64,000 bases of DNA from Ephydatia muelleri (lineage: Eukaryota > Porifera > Demospongiae > Spongillida > Spongillidae). Both the position numbers and the translations under genes were made by a program. The stretch spans positions 4,208,280 through 4,272,279 of the forward strand of contig JABACO010000001.1 of the NCBI GenBank assembly GCA_013339895.1, read 5' to 3'. The notes beneath the pieces are model-generated. The model did not search any database. It was not told the origin of the DNA and was given only the letters and a program-made list of their open reading frames with translations. Below, in pieces: positions 1 through 12,056 of the stretch. Position 1 is the first letter of the stretch. Every line of letters starts with the position of its first letter.

Positions 1-870
1 GATCCCAAAGCCTGTTATGGCGGGTAACCACATCACCTCCATGCTTGTAAATCAAAGCATGGTGACCCAGTGAGTCCAAAGAATGGGCTGGGCAGTAGGG
101 CAGCTAGTATGCTGTGAGACACTCATGCTTAGCCACCACTGTATGGCTGTTTAAAATTCCAAAGTGTCACATTGTAAGTTGAGCCCTGGAAAAGGGATAA
201 CAGAAATCTAGGCTCCAGCATGGGGGGAAGATACTGATAATAGATGTGCTCTGTCTGGCAAAGATGAATTGGCAAATAGTTAATTAAAGTGGCTATTTTC
301 AAGCTTGCAGGAATGGACATTTTGAAGGACTGGAGTGTGAGAGACTGCTTCTATTGTAATGGCCTCAGTCATTAGGTGGAATACGGCCATTGTATTCTTC
401 GATAGAATGGACAAGATGGTGATTAGATATCGATTCTTAACACAAACTTGGCACAGAATATAGCATCACCAATAGGAGCTCCAAGAAAATGGGGTAGATT
501 GGATGTTTCATCATAGATGGAAACATACCGAGGTCACTCACAGTTTGCACTTTGCTGCATTAATATAGAGACCAAATTCTGGCCCTCATTCCTGGATAAT
601 GGAAAGTGCACTGAAGAAGACTAGCCTTGGACCAATAATAACACCATTATCGTCTTGGTACCACATGCTTATTGAAATAGTAATAAAAGCATACACCAGC
701 AATGAAGCAAGCAAAAGAACCTAAGCAGATACAGTACTATACCTACAACACTACCTACGCTACCTGCTAGAGTCCTATGCTAGCTGACACCCTTCCTAAG
801 ATGGCCCTATAGCTATTCACTTCACCAGGGACATGTTGAGGTGACTATAGATATCATGTTGGACACAAGA
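1..870. other. No gene recognised; left edge of window
   Basis: No convincing exon, RNA gene or repeat was recognised. The short open frames here lack splice context and family resemblance. If the SETD5/KMT2E-like gene extends upstream, this stretch would be intron or upstream flank. Confidence 0.4.
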
Positions 871-1083
871 TTTGGGGCTAGCTTCTAGCTTGAAGGATAG
901 CTATCAAAGAAGCAAGGCGAGAAAAAACAACCTGAGCCTCCTTTCCCCAGTGCCCAATGGTCTCCACTGCAAGGATAATGCATACCCAGCCCAGCTCCTG
1001 GCACTTTGCATCATTGGCTACATGCTTTCTGCTTTCTGCTGCATAGGCAATAATAATAAAAAAAGGCATCGAAGAGCATGTGA

Positions 1084-1311
1084 ATGACAATGATTTCTAA
1101 GCAATCTGCTAAAAGGCAGCGATATCGAGAGGACCTCTTGGATGAATTTCCTTGGTTATCATACAGTAGTCTGCTGGGAGGAGGGATCTGTCGCTGTTGT
1201 ATCCTTTTTACACAAGGACAAAAAAGCGAAGGATCTCATGCATGGATCATTATTAGGTGTATTATATTGATTTCCATGCACTACATGTATAATAAAATGA
1301 GTACCAGTTGA
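1084..1311 (+). pseudogene. Transposon-derived fragment: basic repeat plus TTF-type zinc finger
   Basis: A 75-codon open stretch begins with a basic segment (KQSAKRQRYREDL) followed by DEFPWLSYSSLLGGGICRCC. The second part resembles the TTF-type zinc finger found at the start of hAT-like and ZMYM-type transposase genes, which read FPWL...C..C. Some 45 bp of the basic part also occurs at 63829-63870 in the Helitron-like protein, with about one mismatch. The fragment ends without a transposase core. A second, shorter copy lies at 1926-2060. It is probably transposon debris in an intron or flank of the SETD5/KMT2E-like gene. Confidence 0.45.
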
Positions 1312-1514
1312 TGAAATTTGCAAGGCATTCGTGCAGGCCTGTCCCAGAATTGCATCCTTATTTGACGATTATAGTACATAGATCTAGTAATTCTTGTAAT
1401 CGTAATTCTACGCAGTTTCACCCTCCCCCGCATTAATGAATATTATTTAACATTCCCCCCCCCCCCCCCTTCTTTCCTGAAATCCTGTATCCGCCCCTGT
1501 GAAATGATATGTCA

Positions 1515-1925
1515 GGTACTGCCAACCACAACTAGTTGACACATTCTATAAACCTAAATACACTTTCTTCGTTTAAGGTACGAAATTAGAAAGAAAATAA
1601 GTTCTTATATGAATGTATTGAGCCAATGATAGGTTAACTTGGAGTGAGAGTTATGCAAGCTAATAGCTGTTGAGTGGTGTTGGAGAGGCATATGCACAGC
1701 TACCATGTGCGTAGCTGCATATTGAGTGGTGTTGGGGATGAGTATGCATATTGGTCCACGTAGTTGAGTATAAACTGTGTGGTTTTGGGATTTTAAGTAA
1801 ATCAAGGCGTCTGTACTTGTGCATTGTTGCTATTCCTCCCCCCCCAATGCTATCCGAGTGCAGGTGTAGATGTTTACTACTTTGAAGCAGTGGTTGGCAG
1901 TAGCAGTGGCAGTGGTTGGCAGTAC
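1515..1925. repeat. Duplicated block, copy 1
   Basis: About 400 bp, recurring at 3427-3812 in the same orientation with scattered substitutions and small gaps. It ends in a GCAGTGGTTGGCAGTA-type minisatellite. No coding capacity was recognised. Directly after it comes the second copy of the zinc-finger fragment, so several local duplications have been laid over each other. Confidence 0.75.
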
Positions 1926-2180
1926 CAGATGAATTTCCTTGGTTATCGTACAGTGGTCTGCTGAGAGGAGGGATCTGTCGCTGTTGTATCCTTTTTACAC
2001 AAGGACGAAAAAGAGGATCTCATGGATCATTACCAGTGATTTCCATGCGCTACATGTATAAAAAAATGAGTACCAGTTGATGAAATTTGCAAGGCATTCC
2101 GGCGTGCAAGCCTATCCCAGAATAGAATCCTTATTTGAACATTATAGTACATATAGATCTAGCAATTCTGTAATTCTACG
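1926..2180 (+). pseudogene. Second copy of the TTF zinc-finger fragment
   Basis: This repeats the DNA of 1140-1400 (GATGAATTTCCTTGGTTATC onward) with small deletions. It lacks the basic N-terminal part of the first copy and begins immediately at the edge of the 1515-1925 block. The homology includes the non-coding tail after the zinc finger, so the duplication was at DNA level. Confidence 0.6.
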
Positions 2181-2204
2181 CAGTTTTATGTAGAGTTTTG
2201 CGCA

Positions 2205-2385
2205 TGATATAATAAAAAAGCGTTGGCGGCTGGGGCTCCGCCCCAGACCCAGCTGAGGGAGCTTACAGCGTTCCCCCGCACCCTCTAGCTGGGCGGGAGG
2301 GCTACCCCTCCCGCACCCTCCCCGTTTATATCATTTGACAATTCCCCCCCCCCTTTTCTGGTATGCTGGATCCGCCCCAGTGTTT
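2205..2385. repeat. GC-rich dispersed repeat ending in an ATCCGCCCC motif
   Basis: A GC-rich stretch with partly self-complementary CTCCGCCCC/GGGCGGGAGGG segments and a C-tract, ending near GGATCCGCCCC. Related ends occur at 1440-1500 (TATCCGCCCCTG) and, inverted, at 17428-17530. It looks like the terminus of a dispersed non-autonomous element. The family was not identified. Confidence 0.45.
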
Positions 2386-2654
2386 TGTCTAGGTTTAAAT
2401 GGCGGCTACCAGATAACTAGTCAGTATTCCTATTACCTAACGCAATCCTGTAACTTACTTAGTCATCGCCCTTCTGAAGTGTCTAATTATCCATGCAGTA
2501 CAAGGGGGGGAAGTGGGGGGGGGGAGCCGAGCGGTTTTAATAGTTACCCTGATGTCCTCGATCGATCCTCCCCTCAGCTCTCCCTTATCGTTCAGCGACT
2601 ACGGTATCCAGTTGAGCGTGCGTGTGGGCAGAGAGCGTCGTGCTTCATGGTCAG

Positions 2655-4605
2655 AGCAATCTACACCATTCTGAACAGAAATATGCCCCTAGGGGAGGAA
2701 CAAAGAAAGAACAAGTCTGGTGAGTGGTTTTTAATAACATTAATTTTTGGTATTGCCCATTTCATATGGAACCTTTTTTTTGTGTGGAAATTTCTGTTTG
2801 GTATAATAACTTTCAGGCAATCAAAACAGCACAACTCTGCTATCCCTCCCACTGAAGACTACAACTCGAGCTTGGCCAGCATGGGCAGGAGTAAGAGAGT
2901 GACCCTATTTGAATACCACCTCTTCGCTACCCCCCCCCCCACCCCCACCCCCCTCGACCATAACCAACAGGTACGTGTTTGCAACTACCTTGAGGTTTTG
3001 TGGAGGCAAGTGCTTTGTTTGCTTGACTTGTCTCTGTGCGCACATGTACAGTACACCCATGTGATTCTATTAAACTGTGTAGTCCTTCCTGCTAGTAGAG
3101 AGGGAGGGTGAGATGGAAAAGGAGATAAAAAGGGGATAGAGGGAGAGGAGAGAGGTGGAGGGAGAGCAGGAAGGGAGAGAGGGTCAATTCGGATCAAAGT
3201 AAGATGATCTGATGTTGACATAGGGATTTGCAACTGGAGACATATTTAACTTTTTTATTTCTTTGATTCCTTTGATGTTGGACATTATACAACAAAATCA
3301 GGCAACTTTAAGTTTTACCATGTCTCTTCTAAGACAAGCAAAATGTGACTTTGGTTGTATTTGGTTGTATTGAAATGTCTTGCTAATGCTACTCTGTGTT
3401 ATGTTGTCTGTATTTGGCTGGCTTTCCCAATCACAACTAGTTCTATAAACCTAAATACACTTTTCGTACGAAATTAGAAAGAAAATAAGTTCCTATATGA
3501 ATATAGCATAGTGTAGTGATCCAATGATAAATTAAAGTGTTTCTTGGAGTGAGAGTTATGCAAGCTAATAGCTGTTGAGTGGTATTGGAGATGCATATGC
3601 ACAGCTACCATGTGCGTAGCTGTTGAGTGGTATTGGGGATGCGTAGGCATATTGGTCCATTTGTAGTTTAGTATAAACTGTGTGGTGTTGGGATTTTAAG
3701 TCAATCTAGGTGTCTGTACTTGTGCATTGCTGCTATCCCCCCCCCCCCCCCCCAATACTATCCGAGTGCAGGTGTATGTTTACTACCTTGAGGCAGTGGT
3801 TGGCAGTAGCAGTGGCAGTGGTTGGCAGTAGCATTGGCAGTGGTTAGCAATACCAGTGGCAGTGGTTGGCAGTGTTTTGTGTTGTTGTCTAGTTTTGGTG
3901 GAGCTAATAACAGTGGCGTGCTCAACAGATGAAGCATAGGATGAAGTGTCATTGGGGAGCATGATATAGGAGCACCACTTATCCTTATCTAGATCTTGCC
4001 CCCACATCCCAACTTAGATCTAGACCCTATGTGCTCATGTATCTCAAAATTAGATAAAAACAAAGGATACCAGCTAATAATTGAAGGAGTCAATAACTTT
4101 TTCCGTGTATAAGCTGGTTGTTACTGAATTGTAGATATTTGTGTGGATGCTCGAGAAAGTGAAAGTCCCTCTGTTTTCCAAAACCTGTACCATGCAGTGC
4201 ACCAACATGGCACATTAATGTTATTTGTCCGTGTAACAGTTTCCTTTCTAAAGCTTACCTCCCTTTCCTCCCTCTCTCTGTCTCCCCCTCTCCCATCAGG
4301 CTGCTGATCACCAGAGTGGAGATGCAAGTTGTGACGGTGATGAAGGAGGAGGAGGAGGATGTGAGGATACAGAGGTGACTGGTGGGCAGGACTATCAGGA
4401 TGGCCAGGAGAGTCACGAGGACCTGGAGACCCAGGCAAAGGGAAAGGCGTCTCAGGTAAGTGCTGCAACTCAAGTGTTCTCTGCTGCTTGGGTATCGTTG
4501 TTGGTGTGTAACTACTCTTTTGGGGAGGAGGGTTATCCATTGCCACGAGCAATAAGTACATGCGGGGGGAGGGGGGGGGGATGGTGTTATTAATTTGTCT
4601 GGCTT

Positions 4606-4639
<34 letters not shown>

Positions 4640-6561
4640 ATGCATACGTTATGTGTACATGCAGGGGTCGAGTTAATGAACATCCAATAACCAGGAAATT
4701 TTAATGATGTACAGGTGAAGTCAGTGTAGATGTCCGGACACAATGGCTGAGACCTGCATTGAATGAACTTGTCAGTCATTTGGTCCAGAGGCTTGCCATT
4801 GAACGTGGAAGTGGATCCTAGTGAATTACTGCACTCTAGATTGAAATCTATTTTGATATGTAACTGTATGATTGTGTATGTTATGGACAAGACAATGATT
4901 GTTAGAATCGTATGCGTAACCCACACCGCACGTACATGTATGACTTGTGTATGTGTGTGTGTGTGTGTGTTTGTGCAGTGTGTATATGTGCAGTACATGT
5001 AGATGTGTGTGATTGTATGCATAGATGTACCTTGTATTCCCAAGCTAATGCCCCAGTCACCTGAAATTACAGTACCATTGGTATTGTACACACCCACACA
5101 TACATACACATGCACACACATACACACACATACACACGCACATGCACACACATACATGCACACACATACACACACATGCACACACATACATGCGCACATG
5201 CACACACACACAAACGCACATGCACACACATACACATGCATACAGTCGAGAGAAGAGCGCAAGAATGAGGCAGTGTGGAAGGTGTTTGAGAAGATGGAGG
5301 CATCCTCCACTCGCAGGAAACACCAACTGATGTCCGAGGACAGCGATCCCTTACCTTCATCTCCATCAATCATCCCACCCACCACTCCCAATGTGCTGGA
5401 CCCCAAACACAGGTACAGTTAGATAGTTTAATATTTCGGTTGTTTTTATTTTTTGTTTTGCAACTCATATGTCTGCAAAAAAAGGAATAAAATAACTTGA
5501 AATTGACACAAGCATGATTTAACTCAGAAAGTACACTCTAGCACCACTCCAATTCACTTTCAGTTGCATACAGTATGCTATCATTGCGTACAAAGCAAGG
5601 ACACACATTTGCCAACCTTTTGATTGAGTTTACCACATTAGTTTAGCTTTTTTTTAATGTTGTTGTTTGTAATGACCTTGTAAGCTGTATGACTTCCATT
5701 GGACCACTTCTTGCCTATTTAGGCGTCTAAGTACAGGACAGAGAAACAGCATGTTGCCTTGTGGTCGAGTGTAAGTTTTATATTACTTACTGTTCCGATG
5801 TTCATTGTGTTGGCTTCCCCCCCCCCCCTTGCTGCAGTCGGCTGTCCAGTGTCTCCTCTGACCCATTCTCCCCTGCCGATGTCTCGGAGACCTTCTCCCC
5901 GCCCATCACCCCGAAGCACCACGCCTCCCAGGACCTGTTCTGCATCCCACACTCCCCCCTCACTGGGGACATCCCCCGATGCCGCCTGGAGTTTGAAGCC
6001 ACACCCTACCTCCATCCCAAGTATCTCCTGTCCAGCTTTGAACTCCCATGGAAGAAGGTACTCCCCTGATGTGTCTGTGGTTAGGGGGCAGTGTAGTATT
6101 GTTTGGGCTGTTCCCATTATTTAGTTGTTGTTATTTCAGGGGGATGAAACTGAAAGGGGATAAAGGCCTGGGGGGGGGGGGGGGGGGTCAAGCCACTGTA
6201 GATGTATTTCTTTTTCTTGCACATTAACATTTCTTGGGGTTTTTTGTTAAAAAAAACTTTACATGTACATGCATGTCATCATCTAACTATGCATGGGAGG
6301 TTGACGTTTTCCTTGTACCCTTACATAAGTGTCCTACATTATACCCTCTCTAAGGATGGAGTTCTCAATGATGTAATGTGCTTATTATTCACTGACCATT
6401 GTGACCTTGTAGGCGGTTTTGAGGCAGCTGGAGATGGCTCAGTACGGGTTTGGGCAGCACACTTGGACGTACTCGTACTCCTCCCACAACAGAACCAATG
6501 GGAAAATCAGGGCAAGGGGATCACAGAAGCATGTGAGTTTCAGTAGAGTGTTGTGTGTGTA

Positions 6562-6593
<32 letters not shown>

Positions 6594-6640
6594 TGTGTGC
6601 ATGTGTGTGTATGTGCCCTAAGTGTGTGTGTGTGTGTGTG

Positions 6641-6711
<71 letters not shown>

Positions 6712-9700
6712 ATGCATAGGTTAGTGGAGGCATATAATGGAGCCACAGGTGAAGTGTGTCTGTAGTTTGACTTATGTTGCTCCTATGTGTCCATGACACT
6801 GATAGCGTTGGCTGAGATTGCATGCGGAAGACATAACAAAGATGCTCTCTGGCAAGGAGAACCAGGGGATGGCGCAAGGTGCAAAAGAAGGTGACCTGTG
6901 TAAGTTGTGCTTTACTGTTGTATATTTAGACTGTGAGAAGCTTTTACGCTGTGTGACTATAACTGCAGTGTTGCAAATACTCTTTAGCTTTCAAGCCCTA
7001 TGGCAAGAAGCTATATGGAGCCAGAGTGATAAACACTAGGTGTATACTATTTACTGAATTGACAAGGAGAGGGGAGTGATTAGTATTACATTTGTTCAAT
7101 TTCTCTTTCTGTTTGAATTAGTTATCGTTAACAAATGCCCACTAAATAACTACTTGCAAATTAATGAACACCTGTACAGTCCAGGCTACAATAGTAGAGA
7201 TGGGTAGTGTGTAATTGCACGCAGAGTAGAGTACCATAAATTGGGACCATCCAGAACCAACCACAATGGTCAGTCACTTCAGTGATCCTTCCAATGCTTT
7301 ATATTTTTAGGTACGGTACATTTACATTGATTGTAGTTTGTCGTGCTCTTCTGTTACGTGTTGTACGTTTTGTTCTTGCAGTGCCAGCAAAGAAGCACTT
7401 GCTGATGAAGTGGGAGAAATCCCAGAGTGGCCAAGAAAATGTTTGTGGTTCTGCTGTGCCGCCCACGAGACCACACCCACCACCAAAGGGTGGCGACCGA
7501 AACTCCTCCCCTCTGTTTGACGAGGTCTCGTCGGAAGGTGAAGACTTTGAAGTGGCCGACAGGGGAGGGTCCAGGAGGCACGCCTTAGGCTTGTCCAGTT
7601 CCGATGTTCGTCGCCGATCGCACAGCCAAACAGCAGCTGCCCAAGCTTTCCCGCCTCCAAAGGATTCGGACCCTCCCTTACATGCACCCGATGTTGTGCA
7701 CGTGGGGAATGAGGAGGAGGAGAGTGTGGTGGTGGTGGTGGGACCCAGGACACCGCTGGGCAATGATGACTGCAGCATGGACAGCTGCTACAGCAGGCCA
7801 ACAGACGAAGACGATGCCAACAACAGCCTAGACTCCAGCGTCGTTGCGGGCAAGGCGGATGTCGACTATCACAGGGGGGCCTGTGGAGAAGTAGGGCCAA
7901 GGACTCCCCCTCCTCTTCCCGTCGATGGGGTCGCTGTGGCTCGTCAGACTGCGGACTCGTGTGAAGGGACGGGAGCACTTGGTCCTTCTCTGGGCACTCG
8001 GCCGGCTGGCAGGGACAGTGTGGATGAGGGTGAAGCTGGTGGTGGTGGGTACGATGGGACGAGTGATGCAAACAAGAGCGACCTGTTTGAAGGAGGCAGT
8101 GAGTGTTCCTTCAGGCAGGACGAGGATTCTCCCATGTCGCCCCACAACAAGTCTGGCAACCAGGGAGGCAAGAAGAAGGTGTGTCCTCCTACAACCCTAC
8201 CTTCTCCCCCTCCCTCCCTCCACCCCTCTAGGTTTTTGTATTCAGTTGTTCAGTTTTGTCAGACTCACCCACTTGCACATATTGAGAGGGTGGTGGTGAG
8301 ATTGGGAGAGTGGGGTGAGGAACGTAGAGGGTGGGGAGGTGGGAATACGAACGGCGGGGTTTGGAGGGTGAAAGTTAGGAGCTGACGGGGTTTCGAGGGT
8401 GGGGATGAAGACTGTGGTATTGGCCATTTTTGGTTACAATTTCATACCCATACCTTTCTATTTGTTATTGGTACATGTACACCATGGCATTACTGTCCTG
8501 TGCCACAGATATCGTTGGGAGACTACCTGAAGAGACCTCGAAAGCCACCGGATCAAAGGAAGCCCCCTCCTCTTCCTCCTGCTCCCCTGCCTGATCCACC
8601 CGTGGTCTCTCGTACATGACTTCCCTCCAGACCTCTTCCTCTACTGCTGTCACACCTACCACCACCGGCTATACCGCAGTCAGTCCCACCACTGCCGGAA
8701 CGACCCCCCTGTCTAGCTCGATGACACCCTCCGCCTCTGGTTCTGGTGGGCTTCAATTTGAACCGGTCAGTCCCGGAGATGAGGACGGGACTCCACCCCT
8801 TGTCACTATGGAAGGTGAGTACCTCCACTGCTCAAACACACACACATGCTGTGATGTTGTCGTACGCACCTGTGCTATAATTTAATGTTTGTGATTGGTT
8901 AAAACTTTTGTCTGTTAAGTACCATTAAAATGTCTGCATTCATGGTATGTTACAGTGTACAGTGTTCATGTACAGATTATGAACTTTTAGCCTTCTTACT
9001 CTGTTCAAACACACACAATGCACATACATGTACATGTACTGTGAAGTAAAGTAGAACTGTTTTTAACTCGCTTAAGACTTCCATTTGTTGGTTCTGCACA
9101 TTAAAGATAATGTGACTCCACATGTACTGTACACCATGGTGCTCACAGCAGTATGATGATGGAATCTCAGGTTTGGGTATGTAGTTGAGCGAGTTAAAAA
9201 TAATTCTGCATATATAGTACAAATATGTATGCTACAATGTACATGTAAAGATTATGAATCTTTTTTGTTTTCTTACTCATATGTGCTCGATGATAGATTC
9301 TGGAACACTAGTTCTTATGGGAGACCAGAGTCAACAGATGGCTGCTAGGATGTTGCCTGTAATGACCGTGTATGGCAACCAGAGGTAAGCACATATGTAA
9401 CAATAATCATTAGAAATGTGGTACTAATAGCAGGGACAGTCCCAATTCATGTAATGCATACTTATTCCATTGGTGCAGTGTGCTGACTGGAATGGAGCAA
9501 CAGCAACAACCTGTAGTCCCAGTTGCTTTTATCCAGCAACAGTTCCCAGGTCAATTTGTGCCAGTACTCGAAGCCAGGTGGTAAGCCAATCCCTGCACAC
9601 CCATTTCCCCACTATACCCATTTCCCCGTTATTCCAATCCTGCTCCCACATTTCCCCACTATACCCATTTCCCCGTTATACCAATCCTGCTCCCACATTT

Positions 9701-10698
9701 CCCCACTATACCCATTTCCCCGTTATACCAATCCTGCTCCCACATTTCCCCACTATACTTGAACATTTCCTTCCCATCATCCTCGACATCACACTTGACA
9801 ACAGGGGTCAAGGTGGCATAGAGCTGTCACAAGATCCAAGGAGAGGTGAGTATTATATCCATCCAACTTCTTCAGACCTACTTTATACATACCTACACGG
9901 TATTTCAGTTTATGTAGTCTGACCACACACTTAACACACAACACATACACACACACAACACAACACACCACAAAGAGAATATGCTATTTGCCACTGCAGT
10001 CTACCCTGCCTAAAAGTAGTCAAGGTTGTTTGGCCATATCATAGATGTGGCATATAATACAGATGGTGTTAATGCATGCAGAGTCTGGTGGCATAAAATT
10101 ATCATCATCTTAACGCAATGGTCCCTGAAATGATTGTACCTGCATGCTTATCTGAATGTAATCAATGTGAAGATTGTCGTGCATTATGTGCAGGTACTTG
10201 AATGCAATCACTGAAAACTATATAGCTACATGTACAGCCACTGTGACATGTTCTGATTGTCCCCTGTCTTGAGTGCTACACATATCTAGCATCTCTATTT
10301 TATGTAAAGGATCCTTTTTAATGAGAACGGAGGAGGCTGAACTGTCTTTTCCTCACAATGCAGGTGCTGTCCCAGCAGAGCTTTTTGCTCAGCAGACCAT
10401 CATGGCTCCACCCCCTCATCAGGATGGCGCCCCACCTCTTCCCTCTCCACTCCACGGAGGACTCCTTCCACATCCCATGGTGGTCCAACATGCGGGGCCA
10501 CACCCCCTGATGCAACAGACCGTCATGCAGCAGCAGCATGGCGGAGAGACTCACCCAGGCCTCCTCATCCCCAGACCAGACTTCATGTCATCATCACGGC
10601 AACAGAGGAACCCTCAGGCTTTGTACCTCACCACCAACAGCACAGACAAGTGTACAAACACCATTCCCAGAGTGGCTTTTATCAGTGACCTATCCTAA
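2655..10698 (+). CDS. SETD5/KMT2E-like: SETD5/KMT2E (MLL5)-like chromatin protein, 3' portion
   Basis: Proposed exons: 2655-2719, 2817-2970, 4300-4455, 5246-5412, 5838-6057, 6413-6532, 6806-6890, 7382-8178, 8509-8611, 8680-8814, 9297-9384, 9479-9580, 9805-9845 and 10364-10698. All junctions are GT-AG and join in phase, giving about 855 residues and a TAA stop. Exon 5246 starts [18 protein letters not shown], which closely resembles the SREERKMEAIMQAFEKME helix after the SET domain of vertebrate SETD5/KMT2[14 protein letters not shown] recalls KKHLVNEWLSEK, and [13 protein letters not shown] recalls KKKVSLLEYRKR, from the same proteins. The tail is Pro/Gln/His-rich, as in KMT2E. These proteins are nuclear chromatin regulators. 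No PHD finger or SET domain is visible here, so the 5' half must lie upstream. The first exon boundary is uncertain. The 68-bp intron 8612-8679 is inferred because it alone restores the frame. The exon at 9479 could also end at 9577. Confidence 0.65.
3427..3812. repeat. Duplicated block, copy 2, in an intron
   Basis: Homologous to 1515-1925 in the same orientation, inside the 1.3-kb intron between the exons at 2817-2970 and 4300-4455. It runs into a short minisatellite (about 3791-3880) built from GCAGTGGTTGGCAGTAGCA-like units. Confidence 0.75.
4603..4637. repeat. (TG)n microsatellite
   Basis: An uninterrupted TG run in an intron of the SETD5/KMT2E-like gene. Open frames across it are low-complexity artefacts. 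Confidence 0.9.
5087..5241. repeat. Interrupted (CA)n microsatellite
   Basis: About 150 bp of CA-rich repeats broken by TA and TG steps, directly before the acceptor of the SREERK exon. The polypyrimidine tract of that acceptor is replaced by alternating CA, which may make it a weak splice site. Confidence 0.9.
6550..6711. repeat. Long (TG)n microsatellite
   Basis: Alternating TG for about 160 bp with few interruptions, starting 17 bp after the donor at 6532. It is intronic. The His/Thr and Cys/Val frames across it are not genes. Confidence 0.95.
9602..9765. repeat. 47-bp minisatellite, about 3.5 units
   Basis: Units start at 9602, 9649, 9696 and 9743, exactly 47 bp apart, and begin CATTTCCCCACTATACCC. 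They are near-identical. The array fills most of the 224-bp intron between the exons at 9479-9580 and 9805-9845. The frame across it is open by chance. Confidence 0.95.
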
Positions 10699-12056
10699 TC
10701 TCCCTTTTCACCGTTCACTTTCAATTTGATACTTTTTCTGTTTTGTTTCCTCTTCAACCAGTATTCCTGCCCTTTGCAGTAAACGTTGTTGAACAGTTGA
10801 ATATGCGCGCAGCATGTGTTATATGCTAAGACTGCTAAATATGCTCTCCATCATGCTATGATACATCGATTAATCCAGTGAGATCATTAGCACATAAACC
10901 AATACAGTCATTCCTGCCTCTCTGTTGCTTGTATGTTATTCAGGTGATCTTCTTCTAATCTCGTATTTGTTTGTGGAAGAGAAATCAATGCAAGTACTAT
11001 GAACAATGAGATAATCAGAAGGTAAGTACAGCTCGAGATGTAGAAGCTAGATGTCGAGAAAAGAATGCTTTTATCTTCATGAGCAGAGTATCCTTGCACT
11101 GTTGCTACTTGTAGTGCATAAATTTACCTGTGGAAGAAATGTTTGGACACTTCTAACAGATGACCTGTGAAATCAAAGCGGTAATCACTTCTTACTGAAA
11201 CACATTCCATTTGCTATGCCTGTGATAAAGTTATCACTAAGACTTTAGGCTGATATGAATGTCCATCCTCTTTCTCCTATCATTGACCAACTCTTGCTAC
11301 TGTATATTAAAGACACCATCTCTGAGTTTACCCTATACTATGTGAAGCTCCAGCTGCTACCCTGTAACCCATGATACCTTGAAGGAGGAAGTCTCACCAT
11401 TTCCTAGCTGCTGACTGGACTCCTTCAGTGGCAGAACATCTTCCTGTATCAGTCGTCGAGCTCTAGCAGTATTTAATTCCCCTCTTCTCTCCCCCCACCC
11501 CACCATGCCCCCCTGATTCAAATTCCTTCTGTAGCACCAACTGCTTGGGCATATGCATTAATCATCAAACAACCTTGCAAATGGTACCCTCTATTACAGT
11601 AGATGACTCTTTTCTTCCTATATCTGACCATCCACCACTCTCAGAATAGTGAGACACTGACTCCCACAATGTACTTTGCATTAATCTCTATAGCAACTTC
11701 CCTGACATTTGTGGCATGTCTTGGTAGACTGATTATGGGTAACATCAATGAACACGCTTACCTCTAGAAAGTAGGTTCGATAGCACAACTGAAAAATATT
11801 TGATCTGTACATAACGTTCAGTGTTGATCATTTAGTGGCACTATAAATCCTGTATTTTACTCGGTTTTTTGGTGCTGGGTGAATAGTAACTCAAATAATA
11901 GGTGTTACACAGCTGATAAGATGTAATACAAATTTCCCATTGACATATTGCCACCACAGTAGAATTGATCTCCCTTACGCAGTCCTGACATCATGTTATG
12001 ACAAAATTTCCATGTATATGCAATACACCATCCACTAAATGCTATTTTACACAGTG
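10699..12056. other. Convergent intergenic region
   Basis: About 1.36 kb between the stop of the plus-strand SETD5/KMT2E-like gene and the stop of the minus-strand ANK-COR-Death gene. It should hold both 3' UTRs. No further exon, RNA gene or transposon was recognised, and neither polyadenylation site could be placed with confidence. Confidence 0.5.

Noticed and set aside
2335-3111. 258-codon open frame read straight through
   Set aside because: It spans a clear GT-AG intron (2720-2816) and a C-tract. The phase-consistent exon frame before the intron is a different one.
4255-5406. Long minus-strand open frame of 383 codons opposite the SETD5/KMT2E-like exons
   Set aside because: It is mostly Cys/Val/His-rich translation of CA/TG microsatellites and the antisense of two well-supported plus-strand exons.
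6439-6877. His/Thr-rich open frames on the minus strand
   Set aside because: They are translations of a TG microsatellite, with no splice context and no conservation.
7299-8171. Several long frames antisense or out of frame to the exon 7382-8178
   Set aside because: They are shadows of a GC-rich Ser/Pro exon whose own frame joins in phase with both neighbours.
9602-9765. Evenly spaced repeats that might suggest a CRISPR array
   Set aside because: The 47-bp units are contiguous without unique spacers. It is a minisatellite in an intron of an animal gene.
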